Position numbers and translations under genes: made by a program
The notes under the pieces: model-generated
The model's input: the letters and a program-made list of their open reading frames with translations, nothing else
The model's database searches: none
What the model was told of the DNA's origin: nothing
In this document: piece after piece, positions 6,520 to 15,576 of the stretch
How positions within the stretch are numbered: the stretch's first letter is position 1
Layout: the number at the start of each line of letters is the position of its first letter
Source: DASSJM01 sp049587975
GTDB lineage: Bacteria; Actinomycetota; UBA4738; HRBIN12
Assembly (NCBI GenBank): GCA_049587975.1
Contig: JBAVEY010000210.1
Span: forward strand, 1-15,712
Length of the DNA: 15,712 bases
Direction: 5' to 3'

Positions 6520-6535
6520 CCGATCCGGAGATCGG
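6520..6535 (+). terminator. Hairpin directly after the Ig-like gene
   Basis: CCGATC (6520-6525) and GATCGG (6530-6535) form a perfect 6-pair stem around a CGGA loop, five bases past the stop codon. No T-run follows. It may end or attenuate the PCYCGC operon before the small gene at 6588. Confidence 0.4.
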
Positions 6536-6572
6536 AAGCGGCCCGGCCGGAGTGGGCGTAGCATCGCCGTTC

Positions 6573-6581
6573 GAGGTGATC
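6573..6581 (+). promoter_or_regulatory. Extended Shine-Dalgarno of the 61-residue gene
   Basis: GAGGTGATC matches nine consecutive bases of the anti-Shine-Dalgarno complement, with a 6-base spacer to ATG 6588. It is the strongest ribosome binding site in the window. TAGCAT at 6559-6564 is a possible -10 element just upstream, with no clear -35. Confidence 0.75.
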
Positions 6582-6587
6582 TCCCAC

Positions 6588-6773
6588 ATGACGGCACAAG
6601 ACGCAGAGGTGAAGGCGGCCGCCGCGGCTGCGAAGGCACGTGAGGTGCTCGCGCAGAGGATCGCGAAGCTGGTCCCGGGAGCGGAGAGCGACGATCTTGC
6701 GCTCGTGATCCAGCATCTCGCCGAGGCGTACGCGAGCCTCGCGGTGGAACCGCCGCGCAGCCGGGCCGGCTAA
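6588..6773 (+). CDS. Small protein of unknown function (61 residues)
   Basis: A short alpha-helical protein: an Ala/Lys/Glu-rich helix (residues 4-25, no Pro or Gly), a turn at PGAESD (30-35), then a second helix DLALVIQHLAEAYASLA (36-52) and a basic tail. There are no cysteines, membrane segment or known motif. The start at ATG 6588, not 6552, follows from the extended Shine-Dalgarno sequence. The nearly perfect ribosome binding site and amphipathic helices argue that it is real although it is short. It lies 73 bases after the Ig-like gene and converges with the winged-helix gene. It could be read through from the cassette or have its own promoter. Confidence 0.6.
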   Translation: MTAQDAEVKAAAAAAKAREVLAQRIAKLVPGAESDDLALVIQHLAEAYASLAVEPPRSRAG

Positions 6774-6802
6774 CGCGGGCTTGGTCGCTCGGGGACCCAC
6801 GG

Positions 6803-7984
6803 CTACGCTCGCTTCGCGAGCTCCGTGCCGAGCGGGGTCCCGAACCGCGGGCGGATCCGAACGTCCCCGAGCCAGTCCCGCAGACGTTCACGCTCGACGT
6901 CGAGTCGCTTCCGGGTGCCGGCGTCGATCCGCCCGATCGGCTCGATCACCACGTCGCCCGTGCCGGTCTGCGCCCAGGCCCCGACCACCCGTCCGTCGGC
7001 CCACACCGTCGGTCCGGCGTTCCCGTTGCGGTCGAACAGCTCGTCCGCATGGTCCCCGAGGTACCAGGCGCGATCCTTCCAGCCCATGACCGTGGCATCG
7101 AGCCCCGGGAGCAGCGCGACCCACGGATCGACCGGCCCGACGCGGCCCAGGTCGTCGGCGAGGAGATACCCCACGGCATCACCGAGCCGGACCTCGACGG
7201 CGCCCAGGTCCGCGAGCGTCGTCTTCGCGAGCGCGGCCGTCCACCCCGTCCACCACCGGATGTCCGTCATCGTGACCGGGCCGAAGGCCCGGAGCCACCG
7301 GCGGAGGAGCTCGGCGCAGGCGGCGGCGTGATCGAGCCGGGCGAGCGGCCCCCCGAGCCATGCCTCGGTCGTCGCCCACCGGTACTGGCCGGACGTCCAC
7401 GTGCCCAGGGGACGCGCTCGGACGACCTTGCCTTCGGCGGCGAGCAGGAACAGCACCCGGGTGGACACGCCCATCGTGCCGCCCCAAGTCCTCCCCTCGC
7501 CGAAGGTCAGCTTCGCGCCGAGCCGCGGGACGTCCGAGGTCAGCTCGCGAGCGGTGGCCTCCCCACGCGCGATCAGGGCCGCGAGCGTGTCCGATGCCAA
7601 CCGTTGCAGCCATCGCTCACCCCGGCCGGCCCGAACGATCCCCTGTCCCTCGAGCATCCGGACCAGGCGGGCGCGTTCGGCCGGCGCGAGCGCCTTCGTG
7701 CAGGCCTCGTCCATGACCGCCGCGAGATCGACCGGGACCACGAACAGGGTCCGACGCATCCCGAGCATCCGCACGAGCGACCGGCGGCGATAGAGCGCGT
7801 CCTCGAGATCTGCCGGCGCGAAGCCCTCGACCCGCGCGCGTGCCGACAGGTACACGGACGCCGGGTCGCTCGAGTGCAGGCCTACCATCGCCGTCGCCGC
7901 CTCGTCGGCCGTCGCCGCGGGACGCGCGAGGTGGTGGCGGACGCCCAGACGCGCCCGTCGCTCCCGCACCCCGATGCGTTCCAT
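6803..7984 (-). CDS. Winged-helix DNA-binding protein, AlkZ/YcaQ-like (HTH_42)
   Basis: 393 residues, the normal size for the HTH_42 family, which contains the DNA glycosylases AlkZ (interstrand crosslink unhooking) and YcaQ/AlkX. Recognisable segments are VGLHSSDPASVYLSARARV (34-52), RSLVRMLGMRRTLFVVP (68-84), SGQYRWATTEAWLGG and the C-terminal GRVVGAWAQT followed by a basic helix ending in RFGTPLGTELAKRA. The known glycosylases have a Gln-x-Gln (or His-x-Gln, Gln-x-Asp) catalytic motif at about 37-39; here it reads H37-S38-S39, so activity is doubtful. ATG 7984 has no clear ribosome binding site; TAGGGT nine bases upstream might be a -10 element giving a nearly leaderless mRNA. It follows the DUF1579-like gene by 51 bases and is possibly cotranscribed with it. 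Confidence 0.85.
   Translation of the reverse strand: MERIGVRERRARLGVRHHLARPAATADEAATAMVGLHSSDPASVYLSARARVEGFAPADLEDALYRRRSLVRMLGMRRTLFVVPVDLAAVMDEACTKALAPAERARLVRMLEGQGIVRAGRGERWLQRLASDTLAALIARGEATARELTSDVPRLGAKLTFGEGRTWGGTMGVSTRVLFLLAAEGKVVRARPLGTWTSGQYRWATTEAWLGGPLARLDHAAACAELLRRWLRAFGPVTMTDIRWWTGWTAALAKTTLADLGAVEVRLGDAVGYLLADDLGRVGPVDPWVALLPGLDATVMGWKDRAWYLGDHADELFDRNGNAGPTVWADGRVVGAWAQTGTGDVVIEPIGRIDAGTRKRLDVERERLRDWLGDVRIRPRFGTPLGTELAKRA
6807..6821. terminator. Possible shared hairpin between converging genes
   Basis: GCTCGC (6807-6812) and GCGAGC (6816-6821) pair perfectly around a TTC loop, covering the last codons of the winged-helix gene and 33 bases past the stop of the 61-residue gene. 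It could end the rightward transcript, but it also falls inside coding sequence and has no T-run. Confidence 0.25.
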
Positions 7985-8035
7985 CGCGACCGAACCCTAC
8001 GACCGGTCACCCACGAGGTCCCGGCGCGATGGGGC

Positions 8036-8539
8036 TCAGCCGATCTGCGTCCCTTCGCTGATCCAGTTCGCGCGCCAGGTTACGCCGCCGTCCTGCGAGA
8101 AAGCCTGTTCCCACAGGTTCGTCGTGGGGGAGACGATCCGCCACTGGTAGCGGACGGTGACCGGCTTGCCCCCGATCTCGTCGTCGCACAGGAACTCGCC
8201 CCGACCGCCGTCGAAGCGCCCTTCGACCGGGCGGTCGAGCTGCCCTGGCAAGCGGATCGACGCCCACCAGATCCGCCAGAGCCCGGTCTGCGGATCGAAG
8301 AGCCGGAGCGTGAATCCCTCGAAGGGCCGGCCGCTCGGCGGCATCGCCGGGACCGAGAAGCGGTCGACGTTGCCGAGCCCGCCGAGGATCGGCTGGGCCT
8401 CGCCCTCGGCGTCGAACTCGACCCAGTCGGTGCACGTCAGGTCGAGCGTGTCCACGAGCTTGCGGTTGTGGATCCGACGGCGCCCGAAGAGGAAGTCGAA
8501 GTCGTGGCGGCCGTCGTCGGTCGTCTGCGCCTGTGCCAT
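8036..8539 (-). CDS. DUF1579-like protein
   Basis: 167 residues with no signal peptide or membrane segment. The N-terminal HDFDFLFGRRRIHNRKL (12-28), a Cys-Thr-Asp-Trp segment (36-39), the GGLGNVDRF stretch and the closing WRIWWASIRLPG and VRYQWRIVSP strands fit the DUF1579-type beta-barrel proteins, which are of unknown function and may bind a small ligand. ATG 8539 has GGGAGG (8547-8552) seven bases upstream. It is transcribed divergently from the WYL regulator across 97 bases, so it is a plausible target of that regulator. It is probably the first gene of a two-gene unit with the winged-helix protein. Confidence 0.7.
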   Translation of the reverse strand: MAQAQTTDDGRHDFDFLFGRRRIHNRKLVDTLDLTCTDWVEFDAEGEAQPILGGLGNVDRFSVPAMPPSGRPFEGFTLRLFDPQTGLWRIWWASIRLPGQLDRPVEGRFDGGRGEFLCDDEIGGKPVTVRYQWRIVSPTTNLWEQAFSQDGGVTWRANWISEGTQIG

Positions 8540-8636
8540 GCCTGAGCCTCCCGTCCCTCGCGTCGATGAGCCGTCCGGGCATCATGCAGGCGGAACATGG
8601 CCATCCTGTGGCCGGTTTCTGTGAGAACCTCGGTCG
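8540..8636. promoter_or_regulatory. Divergent promoter region between DUF1579-like gene and WYL regulator
   Basis: 97 bases shared by two divergent genes. On the minus strand CATGAT at 8577-8582 is a fair -10 element for the DUF1579-like gene, without a good -35. On the plus strand GAACCT (8625-8630) stands exactly six bases before the GTG of the WYL gene, and no Shine-Dalgarno is present, so that gene may be leaderless. Both assignments are weak. Confidence 0.35.
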
Positions 8637-9620
8637 GTGCGAGCCGACCGCCTCGTCGCCGTCCTGCTGATCCTCCAGGCACGAGGGCGGGTGACGGCCG
8701 CCGGACTCGCGGAGGAGCTCGAGATCTCCGAGCGAACGGCGCGCCGCGACCTCGAGGCGCTCGCGATGGCGGGGATCCCCGTCTACTCGCAGGCGGGACG
8801 TGGAGGGGGCTGGTCCCTGCTCGGCGGAGCGCGCACGGACCTGACCGGCCTGACGGCGGCGGAGGCTCGGACCCTGTTCCTGGTGGCGGGCCCGTCGGCA
8901 TCGGCGACGCCGCAGATCAAGGCCGCCCTGCGCAAGCTCGTCCGAGCGCTCCCCGAGCCGTTCCGCGCAGAAGCCGAGGCGGCCGCCTCCGCCGTGGTGA
9001 TCGACCCGACCACCTGGGACCGCACCCGCGTCCCGACGCCCGCCCACCTCGACGTCCTGCAGCGAGCGGTCGTAGAGGGTGTCCGGGCCGAGATCGTCTA
9101 CGCGGCCCCCGATCGGGCCGAGAGCGCGCGCACGGTCCACCCGCTTGGCCTCGTGGCGAAGGCGTCCGTCTGGTACCTGGTCGCGGACACCGACGCCGGG
9201 ATGCGCACGTTCCGCGTGAGCCGTGTCCGGTCGGTCACGCTCACGGAGGAACCGGTGGAGCGGCCGGACGGGTTCGACCTCGAGGCGCACTGGCGTTCGG
9301 TCGTCGCCGAGCTCGACGAGCGGCGCGCGACCTTCCGCGCCACCGCCCGGGTATCCGCCAGGGCCATCCCGTGGCTGCGGTCGGTGCTCGGCACGCGGCT
9401 GTCGGTGCGGGGGACGGAGGAACGGGGGCAGGCCGACGTCGAGATCCGCGGCTGGTCCGCCAGCACGCTCGCGGCCGACCTGGCGGGGTTCGGCCGCTCG
9501 GTCGAGGTCCTGCGACCGACCGAGGTGCGTGAGGAGCTGGCTCGCATCGCGGCCGAACTCACCGATCGGTACGGCGCGGCGCGGCGCGAGCGCCCGTCCC
9601 AGGCGCTCGAGGTGCCCTGA
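8637..9620 (+). CDS. WYL-domain transcriptional regulator (YafY/DeoR-like)
   Basis: 327-residue regulator. An HTH_11/DeoR-type winged helix is at 1-55 (VTAAGLAEELEISERTARRDLEAL), followed by a basic-Gly wing GRGGGW (54-59). The WYL domain covers about 138-205, with the name-giving W179-Y180-L181 in KASVWYLVAD and RTFRVSRV (190-197) forming the ligand pocket arginines. A WCX C-terminal extension covers about 240-315. WYL domains sense nucleic-acid or nucleotide-type ligands in characterised members. GTG 8637 is chosen because the helix-turn-helix begins at once; there is no Shine-Dalgarno, consistent with a leaderless mRNA. It probably autoregulates and may control the divergent pair. Its stop lies 13 bases from that of the M1 peptidase gene. 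Confidence 0.93.
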   Translation: MRADRLVAVLLILQARGRVTAAGLAEELEISERTARRDLEALAMAGIPVYSQAGRGGGWSLLGGARTDLTGLTAAEARTLFLVAGPSASATPQIKAALRKLVRALPEPFRAEAEAAASAVVIDPTTWDRTRVPTPAHLDVLQRAVVEGVRAEIVYAAPDRAESARTVHPLGLVAKASVWYLVADTDAGMRTFRVSRVRSVTLTEEPVERPDGFDLEAHWRSVVAELDERRATFRATARVSARAIPWLRSVLGTRLSVRGTEERGQADVEIRGWSASTLAADLAGFGRSVEVLRPTEVREELARIAAELTDRYGAARRERPSQALEVP

Positions 9621-9633
9621 CCACGGGGTGCGC

Positions 9634-11166
9634 TCAGCCGTTCGAGGAAGGTCGTCGCTCGAACGCCCGGAGCCAGGCGGCGGCGCGATCCGCCACCTTC
9701 GGCGACACGGAGACGACGCCGGAGGCCGTCACGGCCGACGCCGGCGGTCGGCTCGGCGTGAACAGCCACAGATCGAACAGGTCGTCGAGTTGCTCGCCGG
9801 AGACCTGCTCCGAGAGCGCGATGAACTCCTCGGTCGTGCCCGTCCCGAACGCGTTCATCTCGGTCCACGAGTGCAGGATCGTCCAGAAGTCGTCGTCGCC
9901 CACCTCGTCGCGGAGCGCCTGCAGGGTCATCGCCCCGCGGACGTATACCGCGCCGTCGAACAGATCCCGTACCCCGGGATCGCCGACGACGACCCACCAG
10001 AACGGTGACTTCCGGCCGATACGCTGCCACAGGGCCTGGAAGATCTGCTCCGGGGTGTCGTAGCCCTCGTGCTCGTTCCACAGCCATTCGGCGTACGTGG
10101 CGAAGCCCTCGTTCAGCCACACGTGCTGCCAGCGGTCGACGGCGACGAGATCCCCGAACCACTGGTGCGCCAGTTCGTGCACGATGACGTAGTCGCCGCC
10201 GTACGGGAAGAAGTAGCGCGAGTAGACCGGTCTCGTCTGCGTCTCGAGGGCGAACACCAGTCGGCGGCTGTCAGGGATGATCGCGCCGACGGACTCGAAC
10301 GGGTACGGCCCGAACTGGCTCTCGAGGAAGGAGACGATCTCGGGCTCCCGTCGCAAGGAGCGGTTCACCCTGCGCACGTCGGGATCGACCGCGTCGATGA
10401 TCGGCAGACCGGACGCCGTCTGGCGGAACCGCATGTCCCATTCGCCCACATCGAAGGTCGCGAGGTAGCTCGCCATCGGATCGTGGGCCTGCCACACGTG
10501 GGTCGTCCAGCCGCCGGTCGTCGTCCTGCCTTCCGGCACCCCGTTGGCCACGACCCCGTAGCCCGTCGGGACCGTGATGCGGAAGGTGTACGAGGCGCGG
10601 TCGACCGGATGGTCGTTGACCGGGAACCACCCGGCGGCCGCCTCCGGCTCGCCGGCGACGATGGCGCCGTCCTGCGTGGGCATGAAGCCGGCGGGGGCCC
10701 CGAAGCCCGGGATCGTGAACGTGTGCGGGACCCCGTCGTAGCTCGCGACGACCGTGAAGCCGGTGTCCGCCGGCACCGGTTGCTCCGGCGTGACCATCAG
10801 CTCGTGGTCGGTCCGCGACCACGTCGCGAGGTTCCCGTCGACCGTGATCGACCGCACGGTCAGGCCAATGAGGTCGAGGCTGAAACAGCCGAGAGCCTGC
10901 GTCGAGTTGGCGTCGATCGTCGCGACGCCGCGCAGGTGGTTCCTCGCAGGTCCGTACCGGATCGCGAGGTCGTAGTGCTGTACGTCGTACCCGCCGTTGC
11001 CGTACCGCGGGTAGTAGGCGTCGCCCACGCCGAGCGCCCCCGCCGTCGGTCCGGCGGCGCACTTCGCGGCCGGCTCTCGCGGCGCCGGCGCGCTCGCGGC
11101 CGTGGGGCCGAACAGCGCCGACGATCCGAGGAGGACGATGGCGAACAGGACGCGTGCGGAGCGCAT
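9634..11166 (-). CDS. Secreted M1-family zinc metallopeptidase
   Basis: 510 residues. A Sec signal peptide (1-26, cleavage after ASA) exports it. The beta-saddle N-terminal domain runs to about 260 and the thermolysin-like domain holds HELAHQWFGD (330-339): zinc ligands H330, H334 and E353 (NEGFATYAEW), general base E331 and transition-state Tyr410 in VYVRGA. Where aminopeptidases have Gly-x-Met-Glu-Asn, this protein has ALETQ (306-310, E308). It ends without the large helical C-terminal domain of classical aminopeptidases, as in short actinobacterial M1 proteins. C36 and C94 could form a disulfide. ATG 11166 is chosen over an upstream in-frame start (11205) because GGAGG lies six bases before it and the signal peptide begins there. 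It is likely to trim peptides outside the membrane. Confidence 0.93.
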   Translation of the reverse strand: MRSARVLFAIVLLGSSALFGPTAASAPAPREPAAKCAAGPTAGALGVGDAYYPRYGNGGYDVQHYDLAIRYGPARNHLRGVATIDANSTQALGCFSLDLIGLTVRSITVDGNLATWSRTDHELMVTPEQPVPADTGFTVVASYDGVPHTFTIPGFGAPAGFMPTQDGAIVAGEPEAAAGWFPVNDHPVDRASYTFRITVPTGYGVVANGVPEGRTTTGGWTTHVWQAHDPMASYLATFDVGEWDMRFRQTASGLPIIDAVDPDVRRVNRSLRREPEIVSFLESQFGPYPFESVGAIIPDSRRLVFALETQTRPVYSRYFFPYGGDYVIVHELAHQWFGDLVAVDRWQHVWLNEGFATYAEWLWNEHEGYDTPEQIFQALWQRIGRKSPFWWVVVGDPGVRDLFDGAVYVRGAMTLQALRDEVGDDDFWTILHSWTEMNAFGTGTTEEFIALSEQVSGEQLDDLFDLWLFTPSRPPASAVTASGVVSVSPKVADRAAAWLRAFERRPSSNG

Positions 11167-11172
11167 TCGACG

Positions 11173-11177
11173 CCTCC
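11173..11177 (-). promoter_or_regulatory. Ribosome binding site deciding the M1 peptidase start
   Basis: GGAGG on the minus strand with a 6-base spacer to ATG 11166. It places the signal peptide at the N-terminus and excludes the 13-residue extension from 11205. Confidence 0.8.
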
Positions 11178-11207
11178 GATCAGGTACGTCGCGAACGGAC
11201 GCCATCG

Positions 11208-11236
11208 ACGCTATGCCCCCGGACGGACCTCGTCCA
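11208..11236 (-). promoter_or_regulatory. Probable promoter of the M1 peptidase gene
   Basis: On the minus strand TGGACG (11231-11236) and TAGCGT (11208-11213) are 17 bases apart, entirely inside the 90-base gap between typA and the peptidase gene. This predicts a leader of about 35 bases including the GGAGG, and transcription independent of typA. Confidence 0.45.
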
Positions 11237-11256
11237 GGGCGCGGAGCCGCGGTGCT

Positions 11257-13089
<1,833 letters not shown>

Positions 13090-13101
13090 GCCCACATGGT
13101 A
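13090..13101 (-). promoter_or_regulatory. Probable -10 element of a leaderless typA promoter
   Basis: TACCAT (13096-13101, minus strand) fits TANNNT and is followed by six bases and then ATG 13089, the same geometry as the kinase promoter. No good -35 lies 16-18 bases further upstream, so confidence is moderate. Confidence 0.45.
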
Positions 13102-13147
13102 GGTGGCGGCAAGTCACGCGGACCCGCCGAGGCACGTCCGGGCGCGG

Positions 13148-13702
13148 CTACCGGGTCCCGACCGATCCCGGTTGGTGGCGCAGCATCGCCTCGTGGGCGG
13201 CGGCCGCCAGGCGCGCGGCCCAGCGGACCGCGTGCTCCTGCTGGTCGTCGATGAGCAGGCTGTCCTCGGACACGAAGAAGCTCTCGGGACGCGTGACCAG
13301 CGCGTACCCCCTCGACTCGAGCCGGCGGGCGATCCCTCGGGCGGCCGACCCCGTCAGCAGGACGGACTTGTCGAACCGCGTGTCGAACGCGGCCGCCAGC
13401 CGGTCGCCGCCCTCGGGGAGCTCCTTGATCCAGGTCCTCAGGCCGGGAGCCACCGTGGGGTCCGCGTAGTCGTTCTTCTTGTCGGTCGCCGCGACCTTCC
13501 GCGTTCCGGCGGAGCTCAGGCCGTGGGCGTGGGTCGGCCCACCGACCACCAGGAGATCGACCCCCGTCGTCTCGGCGGGGTCCACCGATGACACCGGGGC
13601 CGCGTGCGCGTCGAACCCGCGGGTCCGCAGCGACCTGGCGATGCTCTCGCCGATCGCCGCCGTGTTGCCGAACAGGGATTCGTAGACGACGAGCGCTCTC
13701 AT
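13148..13702 (-). CDS. Flavodoxin-like FMN protein
   Basis: 184-residue single-domain protein with the flavodoxin fold. The FMN phosphate loop is SLFGNT (9-14) after the first strand RALVVYE; the second flavin loop is VGGPTHAHGLSS (53-64). The third strand VLLTGSAARGIARRLESRGY is also typical. There are no iron-sulfur or metallo-beta-lactamase domains. Its likely role is a cytosolic electron carrier or NAD(P)H-quinone reductase-like protein; the partner is not visible. ATG 13702 has a perfect AGGAGGT (13709-13715) six bases upstream. It precedes typA by 58 bases on the same strand, but typA appears to have its own promoter in that gap. Confidence 0.88.
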   Translation of the reverse strand: MRALVVYESLFGNTAAIGESIARSLRTRGFDAHAAPVSSVDPAETTGVDLLVVGGPTHAHGLSSAGTRKVAATDKKNDYADPTVAPGLRTWIKELPEGGDRLAAAFDTRFDKSVLLTGSAARGIARRLESRGYALVTRPESFFVSEDSLLIDDQQEHAVRWAARLAAAAHEAMLRHQPGSVGTR

Positions 13703-13878
13703 TGCCGCACCTCCTGGGTGGTTCCGATGCCATCGTCGTCCCGATGCGCGGGCGAGACCGGGGCCGAACGACCCGTACCGTCCGGCCCCTCCGAACCCGG
13801 TCCTCGGCGCGCCGGGGCGTTCGACCCTGGAGCCGAGGGTGAACCGGCCCGAGTCTGGCCACGGAGGTGAGGGTCCCG

Positions 13879-15102
13879 ATGACCCGTTCGGTCGTGGTGT
13901 CGGATCCCGGGACCCGCCTCGGAAGGGCTCGCCCGCCCGACGCGGTGCGAGGCACGGACCGCGGCCCGGACCGCGGTACCCGTCCGGCGGGCGAGCGTCT
14001 CGCGTACCTGGACAACGTCAAGACCCTGCTGATCGCGGGGATCATCGCGGCGCACGCGATCCAGGGCTATTCGGAGTTCGGCTCCTGGACGTACCAGGAC
14101 ATCCAGGAGGCGACCCTGTCGCCCGTCGTCGAGACCGTCTTCGTGGTCGCGCTCGTGAGCCTCGGCGCGCTCTTCCTCATGGCCCTGTTCTTCCTCATCT
14201 CGGGTCTGTTCACCGAGGACTCGCTCGCGCGGAAGGGGTCATCACGGTTCGTCACCGATCGGCTCCTGCGACTTGGGCTGCCGTTCGCCCTGTACACACT
14301 GGTGGTGTGGCCGCTCCTCGAGTTCGCCCTGCTCGAGCCCTACCTGCACCGCGGGTTCTGGCGGTCGGTCGCGGACACGGACCCGATACTCGACAACGGC
14401 CCGGTCTGGTTCGTTGGTGTGCTGCTGATCTACTCGCTCGGTCTCGTCGCGTGGCGGAGGCTGTTCCCGCCAACGCCGGCACGTGGCGGGGTGTTGGGCT
14501 GGCGCCAGCTGGTCTTGCTCGCGGTCGCGGTGGGCGTCGCGACGTTCCTGGTTCGGCTCGTGTTCCCGGCGGACTCGAACCAGCCCCTGAACATCAAGCT
14601 CTGGGGCTGGCCCGAGTACCTCGCGCTGTTCGGTCTCGGCGTGGTCGCGGCCCGTCGCGGCTGGCTCCGACCCGTACCCGGCGCGCTCGCGCGACGCTGC
14701 GGGATCGCGACGATCGTGGCGATCGTCTGCGTCGCCGCTGCCGTCCTGTCGGCCGAGCCTCTTGGGCTGAGCGAGGACGCGTACTTCGGCGGATGGCGGC
14801 TGACTGCCCTCGTCGCGGCGATGGCCGAGGGCGTGCTCGCGGTCTGCGCGTCGATCTGGGTGCTCGCGTTCGCGCAACGGCACCTGGACCGCACGAGCCG
14901 GTTGCGCCGGGCGACGGCGCGGAGCTCTTACATGGCGTTCATGTTGCAGGGGCCGGTGCTCGTCGCGCTCGCGCTGGCGCTGCGACCCACCCCCCTGTCC
15001 GGCGACCTGAAGGCGCTCCTGGTGGCGACCTTCGGCATCGTCGCCTCGTTCGCGCTCGCCTGGCCGCTCGTCACTCGAACGCCGCTGCGGCGGGTGATGT
15101 GA
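13879..15102 (+). CDS. Acyltransferase 3-family integral membrane protein
   Basis: 407-residue polytopic membrane protein with about ten hydrophobic segments between residues 48 and 400, after a polar Arg/Pro/Gly-rich N-terminal tail (1-40). Family signals: YLDNVKTLLIAGIIAAHA (43-60) with conserved H59, FFLISGLFT (104-112), and NGPVWFVGVLLIYSL in the middle. Acyltransferase 3 proteins O-acylate extracytoplasmic sugars, lipids or antibiotics; the substrate here is not deducible. ATG 13879 is preferred to GTG 13867 because GGAGGTGAGGG (13863-13873) sits just upstream, covering the GTG. It is divergent from the flavodoxin gene across 176 bases without another gene. Its stop is 15 bases from that of the convergent oxidoreductase gene. 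Confidence 0.87.
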   Translation: MTRSVVVSDPGTRLGRARPPDAVRGTDRGPDRGTRPAGERLAYLDNVKTLLIAGIIAAHAIQGYSEFGSWTYQDIQEATLSPVVETVFVVALVSLGALFLMALFFLISGLFTEDSLARKGSSRFVTDRLLRLGLPFALYTLVVWPLLEFALLEPYLHRGFWRSVADTDPILDNGPVWFVGVLLIYSLGLVAWRRLFPPTPARGGVLGWRQLVLLAVAVGVATFLVRLVFPADSNQPLNIKLWGWPEYLALFGLGVVAARRGWLRPVPGALARRCGIATIVAIVCVAAAVLSAEPLGLSEDAYFGGWRLTALVAAMAEGVLAVCASIWVLAFAQRHLDRTSRLRRATARSSYMAFMLQGPVLVALALALRPTPLSGDLKALLVATFGIVASFALAWPLVTRTPLRRVM

Positions 15103-15117
15103 TGATCGAACGCTGCT

Positions 15118-15576
15118 TCAGAGCGACGTCGGTGTGATCTCGACGATGGTCGTCTGCTCGTCCCTCCGCTCGGGATGGATCATCGACTGGATCGCCCGGA
15201 TCGGCTTGATGAAAAGCAGGTCGAACCGGTACTTGCGCCCCATCAGTCGCTTCACGCGCTCCACCTCGGTCGAGGGCATGAGCTCCGCGTGCGCCGGGAT
15301 GGGCGTCCCGTGGAGCCGGCCTCGCATGGAGGACGCGGCCACCGTCACCGACGGGTTGCGCCGGATGCGCTTCACCTTGCCGGATCCCTCCGCCGTCATG
15401 GCGAGCAGGCGGTCGCCCTCGCTGACGAACCACACGGGCGTTGCCACGCCCGTGGCATCGCGCCGGAAGCTCGTGACGCTCAGGTACTTGCCCGTGATGC
15501 GGGTCGGCCCGATGGGGGCCCGCACCGTGTCTCGAACGTGCAGTCTCGTGCCGCTGGTCGGAGCCCGAACGGCCAT
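15118..15576 (-). CDS. PPOX-class F420-dependent oxidoreductase
   Basis: 152-residue split-barrel flavin/deazaflavin protein. Recognisable blocks are KYLSVTSFRRDATGVATPVWFV (30-51), LLAMTAEGSGKVKRIRRNP (57-75), where the Ser-Gly-Lys-x-x-Arg segment contacts the cofactor phosphate, SVTVAASSMRGRLHG (76-90) and the C-terminal KYRFDLLF (115-122). This grouping matches the actinobacterial PPOX-class F420-dependent family, which reduces varied small molecules. Real cofactor use (F420, FMN or none) cannot be settled from sequence alone. ATG 15576 has AAGGAGG (15585-15591) eight bases upstream. The remaining 136 bases to the window end show no gene I can support. Confidence 0.88.
   Translation of the reverse strand: MAVRAPTSGTRLHVRDTVRAPIGPTRITGKYLSVTSFRRDATGVATPVWFVSEGDRLLAMTAEGSGKVKRIRRNPSVTVAASSMRGRLHGTPIPAHAELMPSTEVERVKRLMGRKYRFDLLFIKPIRAIQSMIHPERRDEQTTIVEITPTSL

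Noticed and set aside
5452..6891. Open frame of 479 codons on the minus strand
   Set aside because: Runs antisense through the PCYCGC gene, the Ig-like gene and the 61-residue gene; no domain, low-complexity Ser/Arg/Pro composition.
8007..9290. Open frame of 427 codons on the minus strand
   Set aside because: Spans the DUF1579-like gene in a second frame and the WYL gene in antisense; both have clear family motifs, this frame has none.
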